Under the pieces are notes generated by a model. That model was not told the DNA's origin. It searched no databases and worked only from the letters and a program-made list of their open reading frames with translations. The position numbers and the translations under genes are program-made. From contig JADLDO010000023.1 in assembly GCA_020846635.1 (NCBI GenBank), positions 1-64,000 on the forward strand: 64,000 nucleotides of DNA. Direction: 5' to 3'. Origin of the DNA: Caldilineaceae bacterium (GTDB lineage: Bacteria > Chloroflexota > Anaerolineae > Caldilineales > Caldilineaceae). Positions within the stretch are counted from its first letter, which is position 1, and the number at the start of each line of letters is the position of its first letter. Shown piece after piece: positions 53,094 through 61,641 of the stretch.

Positions 53094-55334
53094 GTGTGGA
53101 GTTTAGACGCGCACCGCCGCCATCACCGTCAAATTGCCAAAGGAGGAGTGAGTCAAACCGCGCCCTCCCCAGGGCTCTCTCACCATGTAATCCAACGGGC
53201 GCATAACAGCCAACTGACTGCGGATGATGTGCAAACTCTGCAAGGAACCATCGGCAACCAGGCTGTGCAACGCCTTTTGGCGCAGAAAAAGGATTCACAA
53301 CTTGCCGTTGGCCCTGAAAATGACCCCCAAGAGCGCCAGGCGCAGCAAATAGCCACACAAATTGCGCCCTCTGCTGCCGCGCCCTCTGTGCAACGGGCTG
53401 CACCTCACAATCATGGAGACAATCATGCAGGCGGGCCAGAGGGGGGGCCGGTGGACAGACAGACCGCAAACGCCATTCAGCGCGCACAGGGCCGCGGACA
53501 ACCACTCGACCCCACTGTGCGTAGTCACATGGAACAGAACTTTGGTGTAGATTTCTCAAAGGTGCGTGTGCATACCAATGGAGAGTCCGACCAACTGAAT
53601 CGCATACTCGATGCGCGCGCCTTTACCACTGGGCAAGATATCTTTTTCCAGCGCAATGCCTATCGCCCCCACAGCGGCAGCGGAACGCAGCTATTAGCGC
53701 ACGAGTTGACCCATGTGGTGCAGCAAACAGGGGGCGCAGGGGGCCAGGTACAACGAAAGACAGCCGCAGGTTTGGTTCAGCGCGCCAAAGGCTATTCACA
53801 CATCCCTGGTGCTGGTGATGCTCGTGATGCCGTTTTTGGCACCCCATCTGACCGGCGTGAGCAGCCGGGTGATCTCAGCGCGAACTTCCTGGATGAGGTC
53901 AAACTGACCCCTGTCACCATTCGTAATGTGAAGAAACGTTTCTTGCGCCAGGACAAGGTCTATCTGCTGAAAGGCTTTCTCTATGAGCCGAAGAAGGTGG
54001 CCTATAACGGCACGACAGTCCTCGCCCTTTCGGGGAGCGGCGGCTCGTCGGAAAACTACATGCGCCCCTTAGCCGAACGTTATGTACGCATGGGCTGCCG
54101 TGTTGTCGCTGTCAACTATCGCGGCTTTGGCGACAGCAGCAAGGAAGGCGCGCCCAACAATGACCGCGGAACCCCCACCGAAAAGGGTCTATACAGCGAT
54201 GCGATGTCAATCTATCAAGCGTTGGTCAGTGGCAACGATGGATTGCCCGCCACACCTGCGAATGAGATTCTGATCCACGGTTACTCTTTGGGCGGCCCGA
54301 TTGCTGCTACGCTGGCAAAACGGGTGAGCAAGCAAAACCGCAATAACCCCGCCGGCAGCCCCAAAGGTCTTGTTTTGGATCGCGCCATGACCTCTACCTA
54401 TAAGGCTGCAAAGTCCGAAGTGGCTGCGCCTATGGCCTTTGGCGCAAAAATGGCGGTTGGCAGCCTCTCAACCAAAAATAAACTCAAGGGGATTCGCAAG
54501 CACAACCCGAACCTGCCGATTGTTTTTACCAGCGCTAGCTCCACAGCAGGTCATGGTGGTGACCTGGATGTGGATATGAACCTGAGTAACCCGGAAGAAC
54601 AGAACACATTAACGAGCATTTACCGGAATAATGCACAATCCGATAATGTGACAAAGCTGCAAGACAGCATCAATTCCCTCACGAAGTCCAAAGACGCCCT
54701 GGCAGGAGGGGATGTCGCGCTGGCGGGTTGGGCACAGCAACATAACATGGACAGTTCGCACGTATCTGTCTCGGATTCCACTCACTTTAGCCATGACAAG
54801 ATCATGAATGCACTGGCTCCCGAACTCTTTAATCGCGGGCTCATCAATGATCAAAGCAATGGCGACTGGCAGAATCCATCTAACTTGAAAAGGACTCGCG
54901 CCAGAGATGTGCAAGAGGCCATCAACCGCAGCAGCACTATGCAAGCCGCATTAAGCAGTATGCAGAATCTACAGGTTCGGCTCAATGTTGCTGTTGCCAA
55001 CCAGATTGTCGATGCGTCCTTTAAGGCGCTGAAGGCTGATGCAATTGCCCATCAGGCGGCTGTCAACCAATTGCTGCAAGTGGGAACGAAGGATAGCTTC
55101 TTTGCGGCATGCGATCTGGCGGATACTTTGAAGGCGCAACTTAAGAATGATGCCGTTGGGCGACTCACGACAAATGCTGAGTTGATTGCCCACCGGTTCT
55201 TTGTCGCCACCCACCCCTTTGCCATGATGCACGAATTGATGACCTGGATCAACGCGCTTGGGAATACGCCCGATGCACAGACGCTTCGCCAGATTCATGC
55301 AATCCTGACTTTCTTAGTCAACCGGTATGGCTAG
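53094..55334 (+). CDS. DUF4157 (eCIS core domain) protein with alpha/beta-hydrolase domain
   Basis: 746 residues, start GTG 53094 with AGGAGG seven bases before it. Residues ~30-80 carry the QxLQGTIGNQAVQRLL motif usual in such proteins. The DUF4157 domain (~135-215: LDPTVRSHMEQNFGVDFSKVRVH..., AFTTGQDIFF) ends in a zinc-protease-like His203-Glu-Leu-Thr-His207. An alpha/beta hydrolase follows (~300-590) with nucleophile Ser398 in GYSLGG, NYRGFGDSS and a candidate His near DSTHFSH. The C-terminal ~150 residues are helical and unfamiliar. Family knowledge: DUF4157 is common in cargo or core proteins of extracellular contractile injection systems. No tail, sheath or baseplate genes are here, so an orphan effector or toxin is inference. 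Confidence 0.85.
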   Translation: MWSLDAHRRHHRQIAKGGVSQTAPSPGLSHHVIQRAHNSQLTADDVQTLQGTIGNQAVQRLLAQKKDSQLAVGPENDPQERQAQQIATQIAPSAAAPSVQRAAPHNHGDNHAGGPEGGPVDRQTANAIQRAQGRGQPLDPTVRSHMEQNFGVDFSKVRVHTNGESDQLNRILDARAFTTGQDIFFQRNAYRPHSGSGTQLLAHELTHVVQQTGGAGGQVQRKTAAGLVQRAKGYSHIPGAGDARDAVFGTPSDRREQPGDLSANFLDEVKLTPVTIRNVKKRFLRQDKVYLLKGFLYEPKKVAYNGTTVLALSGSGGSSENYMRPLAERYVRMGCRVVAVNYRGFGDSSKEGAPNNDRGTPTEKGLYSDAMSIYQALVSGNDGLPATPANEILIHGYSLGGPIAATLAKRVSKQNRNNPAGSPKGLVLDRAMTSTYKAAKSEVAAPMAFGAKMAVGSLSTKNKLKGIRKHNPNLPIVFTSASSTAGHGGDLDVDMNLSNPEEQNTLTSIYRNNAQSDNVTKLQDSINSLTKSKDALAGGDVALAGWAQQHNMDSSHVSVSDSTHFSHDKIMNALAPELFNRGLINDQSNGDWQNPSNLKRTRARDVQEAINRSSTMQAALSSMQNLQVRLNVAVANQIVDASFKALKADAIAHQAAVNQLLQVGTKDSFFAACDLADTLKAQLKNDAVGRLTTNAELIAHRFFVATHPFAMMHELMTWINALGNTPDAQTLRQIHAILTFLVNRYG

Positions 55335-55349
55335 TGGGCAAAGTATAAG

Positions 55350-56351
55350 TTGCTAATCCTTGCGCGTTCCGACATCGAAGAACTCTTGACCATGCCCGCG
55401 GCCATCGCCGCGGTCGAAGAAGCCTTCCGGCGTTTGGCCGCGGGAGAGGTGGTGATGCCGCAGCGCATCGCCACGCCTATTGCCCCGCACAAGGGGCTGC
55501 ATCTTTCCATGCCCGCGTTTGTGGCGAACGTGGATGGGGTGACAGCCGCGGATGGCGTGCTGACCATTAAAGTCGTAACAGTCTATGGCGACAACCCCAC
55601 GCGCTACGGGATGCCCACTATCCAGGGCTTGCTTCTGCTCCACGATGCGCGTACAGGTGCTGCCGTGGCGTTGATGGATGCTGAACATCTGACAGCCATG
55701 CGTACCGGCGCGGCGGCTGGTGTTGCCACGCGCCTGTTGGCACGCCCCGATGCCGCCACTGTCACGATCTTTGGCGCGGGCGCGCAGGCAGGGCCACAGG
55801 TGGCCGCGATCTGTGCTGTGCGTCCCATCCGTCAAGCCTATGTAGTCACGCGCACAGGAAGTCGCGATCATGACTTTTGCGCCCACCTGAGCAGACAGTT
55901 GGGGATCACGGTGACACCTATGCGCGATGTGCGTGCTGCGGTGGAAACAGCGGATGTGATCTGCACCGCCACCAACAGCAGCACGCCCCTCTTTCCTGGT
56001 GCATGGCTGCGTCCCGGCGTCCACATTAACGCCATTGGTGCATATACGCGCGCCATGCGCGAGCTAGACGGCGTGGCAGTGCAGCGCGCCCACGTCATTG
56101 TGGATCATCTGCCCGCGGCGCAAGCTGAAGCCGGTGACATTCTGCTCGCCCAGACGGAAGGTGCGATTGGCCCCGATCATGTGGTGGGCAGCCTGGGCCA
56201 ACTGCTTGCCGGTGAAATTGCCGGACGCACGTCGCCGGAGCAGATCACACTCTTCAAGTCTGTGGGGCTGGCGATGCAGGATGCAGTGACCGCAGCACGG
56301 GTCTATAGGGCGGCAGTAGAGAGGGGAGAGGGGCAGAAAGTTGCGCTCTAG
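55350..56351 (+). CDS. Ornithine cyclodeaminase/mu-crystallin family protein
   Basis: 333-residue cytoplasmic NAD(P)-dependent enzyme. It has VEEAFRRLAAGEVVMPQR, GVLTIKVVT (substrate Lys), GLLLLHDARTGAAVALMDAEHLTAMRTGAAAG, the cofactor motif IFGAGAQAGPQV and the C-terminal TLFKSVGLAMQDAVTA. Members convert ornithine to proline, reduce imino acids or act as alanine dehydrogenases; the family signature does not separate these. The start is TTG at 55350, 15 bases after the DUF4157 gene, so they are probably co-transcribed, which is puzzling. Confidence 0.87.
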   Translation: MLILARSDIEELLTMPAAIAAVEEAFRRLAAGEVVMPQRIATPIAPHKGLHLSMPAFVANVDGVTAADGVLTIKVVTVYGDNPTRYGMPTIQGLLLLHDARTGAAVALMDAEHLTAMRTGAAAGVATRLLARPDAATVTIFGAGAQAGPQVAAICAVRPIRQAYVVTRTGSRDHDFCAHLSRQLGITVTPMRDVRAAVETADVICTATNSSTPLFPGAWLRPGVHINAIGAYTRAMRELDGVAVQRAHVIVDHLPAAQAEAGDILLAQTEGAIGPDHVVGSLGQLLAGEIAGRTSPEQITLFKSVGLAMQDAVTAARVYRAAVERGEGQKVAL

Positions 56352-56365
56352 CTCAAAGTTTCTGA

Positions 56366-56411
56366 TTGACAACTCCTCGTTGATCTAATATCGTTATCGG
56401 TAACGTTACCG
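56366..56411 (+). promoter_or_regulatory. Promoter and LacI-type operator
   Basis: TTGACA (56366-56371), 17 bases, TATCGT (56389-56394). A perfect 14-bp palindrome CGGTAACGTTACCG (56398-56411) covers the expected transcription start, the classic position for repression. It lies 40 bases before the LacI-family gene, so autoregulation is likely. The central AACGTT is typical of LacI-family sites. Confidence 0.75.
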
Positions 56412-56451
56412 GCAATTACAAACGCTTCCCAAACCACGACAAAGAGTTCCT

Positions 56452-57468
56452 GTGAAAAGCAATAGTGTACCGATCCGCATTCAAGATGTTGCGCGTGCGG
56501 CGGGTGTCTCTGTCTCTACCGTTTCGCGTGTGCTAAACGGCAGGGACGATGTCGCTGCTGATACCGTCCAGCGCGTGCAGCGCATTATCGATGACCTCGG
56601 TTATTCGTCGAGCCTGGCTGCCAAGAGCATGCGCAGCCAGCGCACCAATGTTATCGGCGTCATTATCTTTGACCTGAGCCTCTCCTTCTGCCTTGAGGTC
56701 GTGCGTGGCATCGATCAAGCGGTTAAGGCGCACACCTATGACCTGATGATCTTTAGCAGCAATCGCGCCAATCACAGGGATGACCCCACCTGGGAGCACA
56801 AAGTGGTGGCGCAGTTGAACGGCAGCATTGTCGATGGCATCATCGCCGTGACGCCTACCACAGTGGACTTGCCGACCAACTCCCCGTTGGTGACCATTGA
56901 TCCTGTCGATGGGGGCAACTTTCCATCGGTGCTATCGACCAACCATGAGGGCACTCTGGAGGCCGTTCGCTATCTGATTGACCTGGGACACCGGTGCATT
57001 GGCTTTATTGGCGGCAGGCCCTCGCTCCTGAGCGCGCGCCAGCGACAGCAGGGCTATGCAGACGCGCACAAACAGGCAGGGCTGCCGATCCTGCCGGAAC
57101 TCTATTTTGAAGGGGACTATTCACGCGATGTTGCCCTGATCGGTGCGCGCCGGCTACTGACTCTGCCTGAGCGTCCTTCGGCGATTATGGCAGCCAATGA
57201 CCAATCGGCCTTTGCCGTGTTGGAGGTTGCCGACGAGTTGCAGATCGCGGTTCCCCAAGATTTATCGCTTATCGGCTTTGACAACACACCCGAAAGCGCC
57301 TACACCTCCCCACCCCTCACCACCGTCGATCAGTCCATTGTGGCGATGGGAAGCCGCGCCGCCGAGCTGTTGATCCAGATGGTCGAAGGCAGAGCCGTGG
57401 AAAATGACCTCTATCAACTGCCCACGCGTCTGGTTGTGCGCGGCTCATGCGTACGCGCCCAGGGCTGA
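56452..57468 (+). CDS. LacI-family transcriptional regulator
   Basis: 338 residues. The N-terminal helix-turn-helix and hinge (IRIQDVARAAGVSVSTVSRVLNGRDDV...LGYSSSLAAKSMRSQRTNVIGVI) precede a periplasmic-binding-protein-like sugar-sensing domain (SLSFCLEVVRGIDQA, FIGGRPSLLSARQRQQGYADAH, AIMAANDQSAFAVLEVADEL, LIGFDNTPESAYTSPPLTTVDQ). Start is GTG 56452. A palindrome in its promoter suggests self-control. The downstream VOC and ABC genes are probable targets; a sugar or glycoside effector is expected from the family. Confidence 0.93.
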   Translation: MKSNSVPIRIQDVARAAGVSVSTVSRVLNGRDDVAADTVQRVQRIIDDLGYSSSLAAKSMRSQRTNVIGVIIFDLSLSFCLEVVRGIDQAVKAHTYDLMIFSSNRANHRDDPTWEHKVVAQLNGSIVDGIIAVTPTTVDLPTNSPLVTIDPVDGGNFPSVLSTNHEGTLEAVRYLIDLGHRCIGFIGGRPSLLSARQRQQGYADAHKQAGLPILPELYFEGDYSRDVALIGARRLLTLPERPSAIMAANDQSAFAVLEVADELQIAVPQDLSLIGFDNTPESAYTSPPLTTVDQSIVAMGSRAAELLIQMVEGRAVENDLYQLPTRLVVRGSCVRAQG

Positions 57469-57503
57469 TCTACACCAGGCTACCCAAAGCGCATCGCTGC
57501 GTA

Positions 57504-57509
57504 TATAAT
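57504..57509 (+). promoter_or_regulatory. Perfect -10 box before the repeat leader
   Basis: TATAAT at 57504-57509 has no good -35 at the usual distance; a regulator may help here. Transcription would begin near 57516, so the 14-bp repeats would lie in the 5' leader of the VOC gene. Confidence 0.4.
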
Positions 57510-57529
57510 AGCGTGCAGAGCCATCCATC

Positions 57530-57599
57530 TTTCCGTGATGAAATTTCCGTCGCGAAATTTTCGTAGTGAAATTTCTGTGGTGGAATTTCTATGATGAAA
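57530..57599 (+). repeat. Five perfect-period 14-bp repeats, each TTTC-N6-GAAA-like
   Basis: 70 bases made of five 14-base units with no spacer: TTTCCGTGATGAAA, TTTCCGTCGCGAAA, TTTTCGTAGTGAAA, TTTCTGTGGTGGAA, TTTCTATGATGAAA. Most units begin TTTC and end GAAA, so each is itself a short inverted repeat. The array ends eight bases before the VOC gene's ATG. It may be operator sites or a structured leader. Confidence 0.8.
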
Positions 57600-57606
57600 A
57601 GAGCCT

Positions 57607-58617
57607 ATGGGTATGACCTCTGAACGCTCATCCGCCATCAGCCCTGCTACCTCCCTGGTCAGTGAGAGCCGGAGTACTCCTGTAACGCCCGTTGTGCGGC
57701 GCATCGATCATATCATCATCCGTGTGGATGACAGCCGTTATGATGAGTTCTACTCGCTCTTCGCGGATACCTTGCGGCTGCCCACGCCCTGGCCCCCGAC
57801 TGAACATCCGGCGATGCGCAGCGGTGGCATCTTTGCGGGTAATGTCGATTTTGAAATTCTCTATGTGCCTTCCGATCGCATTGTCGAGCAGGCCGAGCTT
57901 TACGGCGTCGTCTGGGAGGCATGGGAGGAGGCTGCGACGGGGTTGGTGCAGCGCGGTCTGCCCTATTTGCCCGCACCCTACTATCAGCAGGAACGGGACA
58001 AGCCGCCAAAACTTCTCTGGATGAATTATTTCTTGGAGTCGTTTTGGGGAAGCAATGGCCGGCAGAAGTTCATTTTTGGGTTAAAGAAGCTAATCCCCGA
58101 CAAGCTTTGGATGCAGAGTTCGGCGCGCTCCGGCGGCAATGCCAAAGCCGTTGAGTGGATCTTCAATCAGGTCTACCCGCAAGGCGTCATCTTTCTGGTG
58201 AAATATAACCCTGCGTGGCGTGACATTGATGCCGAACGGCGCATCAGCAGCGCCCAGCTCGCGATGCGCACTGGCGGCGTCCTGGGGCTGATCCGGGTGA
58301 AAGAGATTGCAGTGGGCACAACGCAGCTAACGCAGAGCAGCGCGCTTTGGCGCAAGTTGCTGCACCCGGCCATTGAGGAGACCGGGCTTTGTTGGCAAGC
58401 GGGTGATGGCCCGGCGCTGCGGTTGATCACGGCCGCGCAAGGTGGCATCCACCACATGGTTTGGGAGGTGGTTTCATTGGCCGATGCCAGAGAGGCGTTG
58501 GCCCAATTGGATCTGCTCGGTCTGGATATGCCCGATGAGATCACACTCGACCCGGCCAAATGCTTCGGGCTGGATATTCGGCTGGTGGAAGCGCCGGGTG
58601 GTTTTTCGAGTGGGTGA
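57607..58617 (+). CDS. VOC-superfamily-like protein, two-module
   Basis: 336 residues. After a Ser/Pro/Thr-rich 30-residue N-terminus come RRIDHIIIRVDDSRYDEFYSLFADTLRLP and, in the second half, GGIHHMVWEVVSLADAREALAQLDLLGLDM and CFGLDIRLVEAP, two halves of the vicinal-oxygen-chelate fold. Metal ligands (His in HHM, Glu in VEAP) are plausible. Function unknown; members bind small molecules or act on sugars and aromatics. The start has only a weak AAAAGAG site. Between a LacI regulator and an ABC importer, it probably belongs to the same regulon. Confidence 0.65.
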   Translation: MGMTSERSSAISPATSLVSESRSTPVTPVVRRIDHIIIRVDDSRYDEFYSLFADTLRLPTPWPPTEHPAMRSGGIFAGNVDFEILYVPSDRIVEQAELYGVVWEAWEEAATGLVQRGLPYLPAPYYQQERDKPPKLLWMNYFLESFWGSNGRQKFIFGLKKLIPDKLWMQSSARSGGNAKAVEWIFNQVYPQGVIFLVKYNPAWRDIDAERRISSAQLAMRTGGVLGLIRVKEIAVGTTQLTQSSALWRKLLHPAIEETGLCWQAGDGPALRLITAAQGGIHHMVWEVVSLADAREALAQLDLLGLDMPDEITLDPAKCFGLDIRLVEAPGGFSSG

Positions 58618-58724
58618 TTATTCCGATTTAGAGCATGAGATATTCCGGCGGCGTTGACTTTTACTGCTAGGCTGAGCCAAGTAAAGTGATAATTCTACTG
58701 CACCATGTTTACACCCTGCTGATG

Positions 58725-58738
58725 GCACGTTAACGTGC
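58725..58738. promoter_or_regulatory. 14-bp perfect palindrome upstream of the second ABC gene set
   Basis: GCACGTTAACGTGC is perfectly self-complementary and lies 138 bases before the binding-protein ATG. Length and the ACGTTAACGT core resemble LacI-family sites, though its centre differs from the palindrome at 56398. It could be bound by the LacI protein at 56452. The rest of the 258-base gap shows only a good AAGGAG at 58865. Confidence 0.5.
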
Positions 58739-58875
58739 AGCGTGTTTACTGTGTAGTTAGACTCACAACGCCCCGCCTGATTTTGTGTTTGAATGGATTG
58801 GCTCTAGCCTAATTCCCGATTGAATAACGAATTGAAATTGAATGTAATGATGACTCAGCTTGCGAAGGAGAAACT

Positions 58876-60501
58876 ATGTCTTACCCCTTGACCCGCAGCC
58901 GATTGATCGCGCGGGCAGTTCTGTTGCTGCTCGTCCTGCTCTTGGCTGCGTGTGCTCGCCCTGCTCAACCGGCGGCTCCGGCAACCTCCGCCGGCTCGAC
59001 GCCCGCCACTGCTCCCGCGGCCACTGGTGGCGAGAACACAACAGGTGAGAAGGTGCTGACCGTGGCTTTGACCACCATTCCCAACTCGTTGGACATGCCC
59101 AAAGCGGCTGAGCGCAACGCTTCTAACGCGGCTTGGCAGCTCTATGACTCGCTGCTTTTCATCAACGATGAAGGCGCAGTCGAACCTGCTTTGGCGACCG
59201 ACTGGACTGTTTCTGATGATGGCGCGACCTACACGTTTACCCTGCGCGAAGGCGTTACCTTTCATAACGGCGAACCCTTTAATGCTGATGCGGTGGTCTT
59301 TTCCTGGGAACGCGGCAAGAATCCAGAGAATCAATATGCCACAGATTGGGAAAACGCTACCTCTGTGGTGGCGGTAGACGACATGACCGTGGAGATCACT
59401 ACCGACGGGCCGCAGCCGCTTTTCCTGCGCATTGTCGCCCAAAGCTGGGCAATGGTCCCACCGGGATACATAGGTGAGGTTGGCGAAGAAGGCTTCTTGA
59501 CCGCGCCTGTGGGCACAGGCCCTTTTAAGCTGGTGGAACTGGTCGAGGGCGACCGCATTGTGATGGAGAAAAATGAGAATTACTGGCGGGAAGGCTATCC
59601 ACTGATCGACCGGCTCATTTTCCGTCCCATCCCCGAATCTTCGACGCGTGTCGCGGCAATCCAGACTGGCGAGGTAGACCTAGTCACGCGGTTGAGCGCC
59701 GAGGAAGCGGACAGCCTGCGCGGTATGGAGGGCATTGAAGTCCTCTCCTACCCAGTCGATCGGGTCTATTACATTGCCTTCAACAACATGACCACTGGCC
59801 TGGATCAGCCCACGATGGACGCCAAAGTACGTCTTGCCATGAACTATGCGGTGGATGTGCAGGCGATCATCGACGCCATCTTTAACGGCAATGGGCGACC
59901 TGCGGTGGGGCTGCTCACGCCGGACAATTGGGGCTATGATGAGTCGCTCCAACCCTATGGCTATGACCCTGATAAGGCGCGCTCGCTCTTGGCAGAGGCG
60001 GGCTATCCCGATGGCTTTACAATGGATATGGCCTGCCCTGCTGGTGCGTATACCAATTTTGAGCAGGTCTGCGAAGCGGTTCAGGGCTATCTGGCGGAAG
60101 TGGGCATCGAAACCAACTTGGAAACGATGGAGTCGGGTGCGTTCTGGGATCTGGAGGCTGCCAAGCAGTTGCCGCCGCTCTTTGGCGATAGCTGGTCTGC
60201 GACTATCGGCGAGGCACTGCCCCGCTTGGTGGGTGCGCTTACGGGTGACAATTCGAGCTTTTCATCCTGGTCAGACCCGACGATCATCGACCTGATCGAT
60301 CAGATTTCGGTGACGGTCGATGATGATGAGCGCGCTACGCTCTATGGCGAGCTTCAGAGCTATATGCGCGAAAACCCGCCCTTTATCTATCTCTATGAGC
60401 CGGTGACCTTTGAGGCGATGCGTACGCGTGTCGAGAATTACAAGCCACGCGCCGCCGAGCAATATTATCTCTATGATATTGATATCAATGACGCCCAGTA
60501 A
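58876..60501 (+). CDS. ABC transporter substrate-binding lipoprotein (SBP_bac_5)
   Basis: 541-residue solute receptor of usual length. The lipoprotein signal (AVLLLLVLLLAAC) ends at Cys26, followed by an Ala/Pro/Thr linker to about residue 55. The family signature ATDWTVSDDGATYTFTLREGVTFHNGEPFNADAVVFSWER lies near 105-145 and ENYWREGYPLIDRLIFRPI later. AAGGAG lies five bases before the ATG. It precedes two permease genes, with a terminator hairpin between, so the receptor message may be more abundant than that of the permeases. Ligand unknown, probably peptide or sugar. Confidence 0.92.
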   Translation: MSYPLTRSRLIARAVLLLLVLLLAACARPAQPAAPATSAGSTPATAPAATGGENTTGEKVLTVALTTIPNSLDMPKAAERNASNAAWQLYDSLLFINDEGAVEPALATDWTVSDDGATYTFTLREGVTFHNGEPFNADAVVFSWERGKNPENQYATDWENATSVVAVDDMTVEITTDGPQPLFLRIVAQSWAMVPPGYIGEVGEEGFLTAPVGTGPFKLVELVEGDRIVMEKNENYWREGYPLIDRLIFRPIPESSTRVAAIQTGEVDLVTRLSAEEADSLRGMEGIEVLSYPVDRVYYIAFNNMTTGLDQPTMDAKVRLAMNYAVDVQAIIDAIFNGNGRPAVGLLTPDNWGYDESLQPYGYDPDKARSLLAEAGYPDGFTMDMACPAGAYTNFEQVCEAVQGYLAEVGIETNLETMESGAFWDLEAAKQLPPLFGDSWSATIGEALPRLVGALTGDNSSFSSWSDPTIIDLIDQISVTVDDDERATLYGELQSYMRENPPFIYLYEPVTFEAMRTRVENYKPRAAEQYYLYDIDINDAQ

Positions 60502-60537
60502 GTACACTGTAAACGAATACAACCTATCGCTGCTACT

Positions 60538-60570
60538 ACCCTCCCGGAAGCTTCAAGCTTCCGGGAGGGT
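60538..60570 (+). terminator. Hairpin between binding-protein and permease genes
   Basis: ACCCTCCCGGAAGCTT and its complement form a 16-bp inverted repeat around one base. Only TT follows, so it is probably a partial terminator or message-stabilising hairpin that lowers permease expression relative to the receptor. A TTTTTTT run lies at about 60613. Confidence 0.75.
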
Positions 60571-60629
60571 TCATGCCACGATGCTCTGTTTCGCGATATT
60601 CTGTTTGCAGTATTTTTTTGCCTGATTTC

Positions 60630-61580
60630 ATGAGCCGCTATCTATTCGGACGTGTCATCCAATCCATTCTGTTGTTGGCTGGAGTGCTGGTCTTGGTCTT
60701 TTTCATGGTGCGATTGACCGGCGACCCGGCTTCGCTCATGGTGGCGCGCGATGCCACCCCGGAACAACGGGAGGCGGCGCGCGTCGCCTTAGGCTTTGAC
60801 CGGCCTGTGGCTCTGCAACTTGCGGACTTTATCGGCGGGGCGCTTGTGGGAGACTTCGGGCGATCTTTGCGCTATAGTCGCCCTGCGACTACGTTGATCC
60901 TGGAGCGGCTGCCGGCGACTGTCGAGTTGGCGACGACGGCGCTGCTCTTTTCCATTTTGCTCGGTGTGCCGGTGGGATTGATTGCGGGTGTGCGTCCGGG
61001 TACGGTTTGGGATTGGCTGGGCCGCACCATTGGCCTGTTGGGCCAGACCATCCCTAGCTTTTGGCTGGCGCTCATGCTGATCATTGTCTTTGCGGTCAAT
61101 CTGCGTATCCTGCCCTCCTTTGGGCGTGAAACATGGGAAGTCTGCTGCGGGCTGCGCTTGCCCACCAACACCATTATCCTGCCCGCCTTTGCCCTTAGCG
61201 TTTTCACAATGGGCCAGTTGGTGCGCTTTACCCGTTCGGCAGTGCTGGAGGTGCGCTCGGAGGATTATGTGCGTACGGCGCGCTCCAAAGGCTTGTCCGA
61301 TGGACTGCTCTATCGACGGCACATTCTGCGCAATGTTGCTATTCCCCTGATCAGCATCTTGGGTGTCCAATTTGGCTATCTGCTGAGTGGCTCGATCTAT
61401 ATTGAGACGATTTTCTCCTGGCCGGGATTGGGAAATCTACTGGCCGAGGCGGTGGGGAATCGCGATTTCGCCCTTGTGCAGGCATTGGCCTTTTTTAGCA
61501 GCCTGGTCGTGATTCTGCTCAATCTACTGACGGATATTGCCTACGCATTTGCCGATCCCCGGATTCGCTATGGGAGATAG
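60630..61580 (+). CDS. ABC transporter permease, DppB type
   Basis: About 316 residues, inner membrane. It starts MSRYLFGRVIQSILLLAGVLVLVFFMVRLTGDPA, then has ATPEQREAARVALGFDRP and GDFGRSLRY, five further helices and the EAA loop EVRSEDYVRTARSKGLSDGLLYRRHILRN. I chose ATG 60630 as it begins the usual DppB leader; an upstream ATG at 60573 adds a Cys-rich stretch. No good Shine-Dalgarno is visible. The next permease gene follows closely. Confidence 0.92.
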   Translation: MSRYLFGRVIQSILLLAGVLVLVFFMVRLTGDPASLMVARDATPEQREAARVALGFDRPVALQLADFIGGALVGDFGRSLRYSRPATTLILERLPATVELATTALLFSILLGVPVGLIAGVRPGTVWDWLGRTIGLLGQTIPSFWLALMLIIVFAVNLRILPSFGRETWEVCCGLRLPTNTIILPAFALSVFTMGQLVRFTRSAVLEVRSEDYVRTARSKGLSDGLLYRRHILRNVAIPLISILGVQFGYLLSGSIYIETIFSWPGLGNLLAEAVGNRDFALVQALAFFSSLVVILLNLLTDIAYAFADPRIRYGR

Positions 61581-61611
61581 GAGCGAGATGGAGCCAAAGA
61601 ACAAGACCCGT

Positions 61612-61639
61612 GAATGGAAATAGCAGAATGGAAATAGCA
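61612..61639 (+). repeat. Perfect 14-bp tandem repeat between permease genes
   Basis: GAATGGAAATAGCA occurs twice end to end. The first copy includes an in-frame TAG (61621-61623) in the frame of the second permease, described in the findings. Confidence 0.8.
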
Positions 61640-61641
61640 TC

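Noticed and set aside
57530..57599. CRISPR-like reading of the 14-bp repeats
   Set aside because: Units are 14 bp, touch each other without spacers and have no cas genes nearby.
57591..57623. Ten-codon leader peptide starting in the last 14-bp repeat
   Set aside because: No ribosome binding site and no run of regulatory codons; kept only as a remark in the repeat finding.
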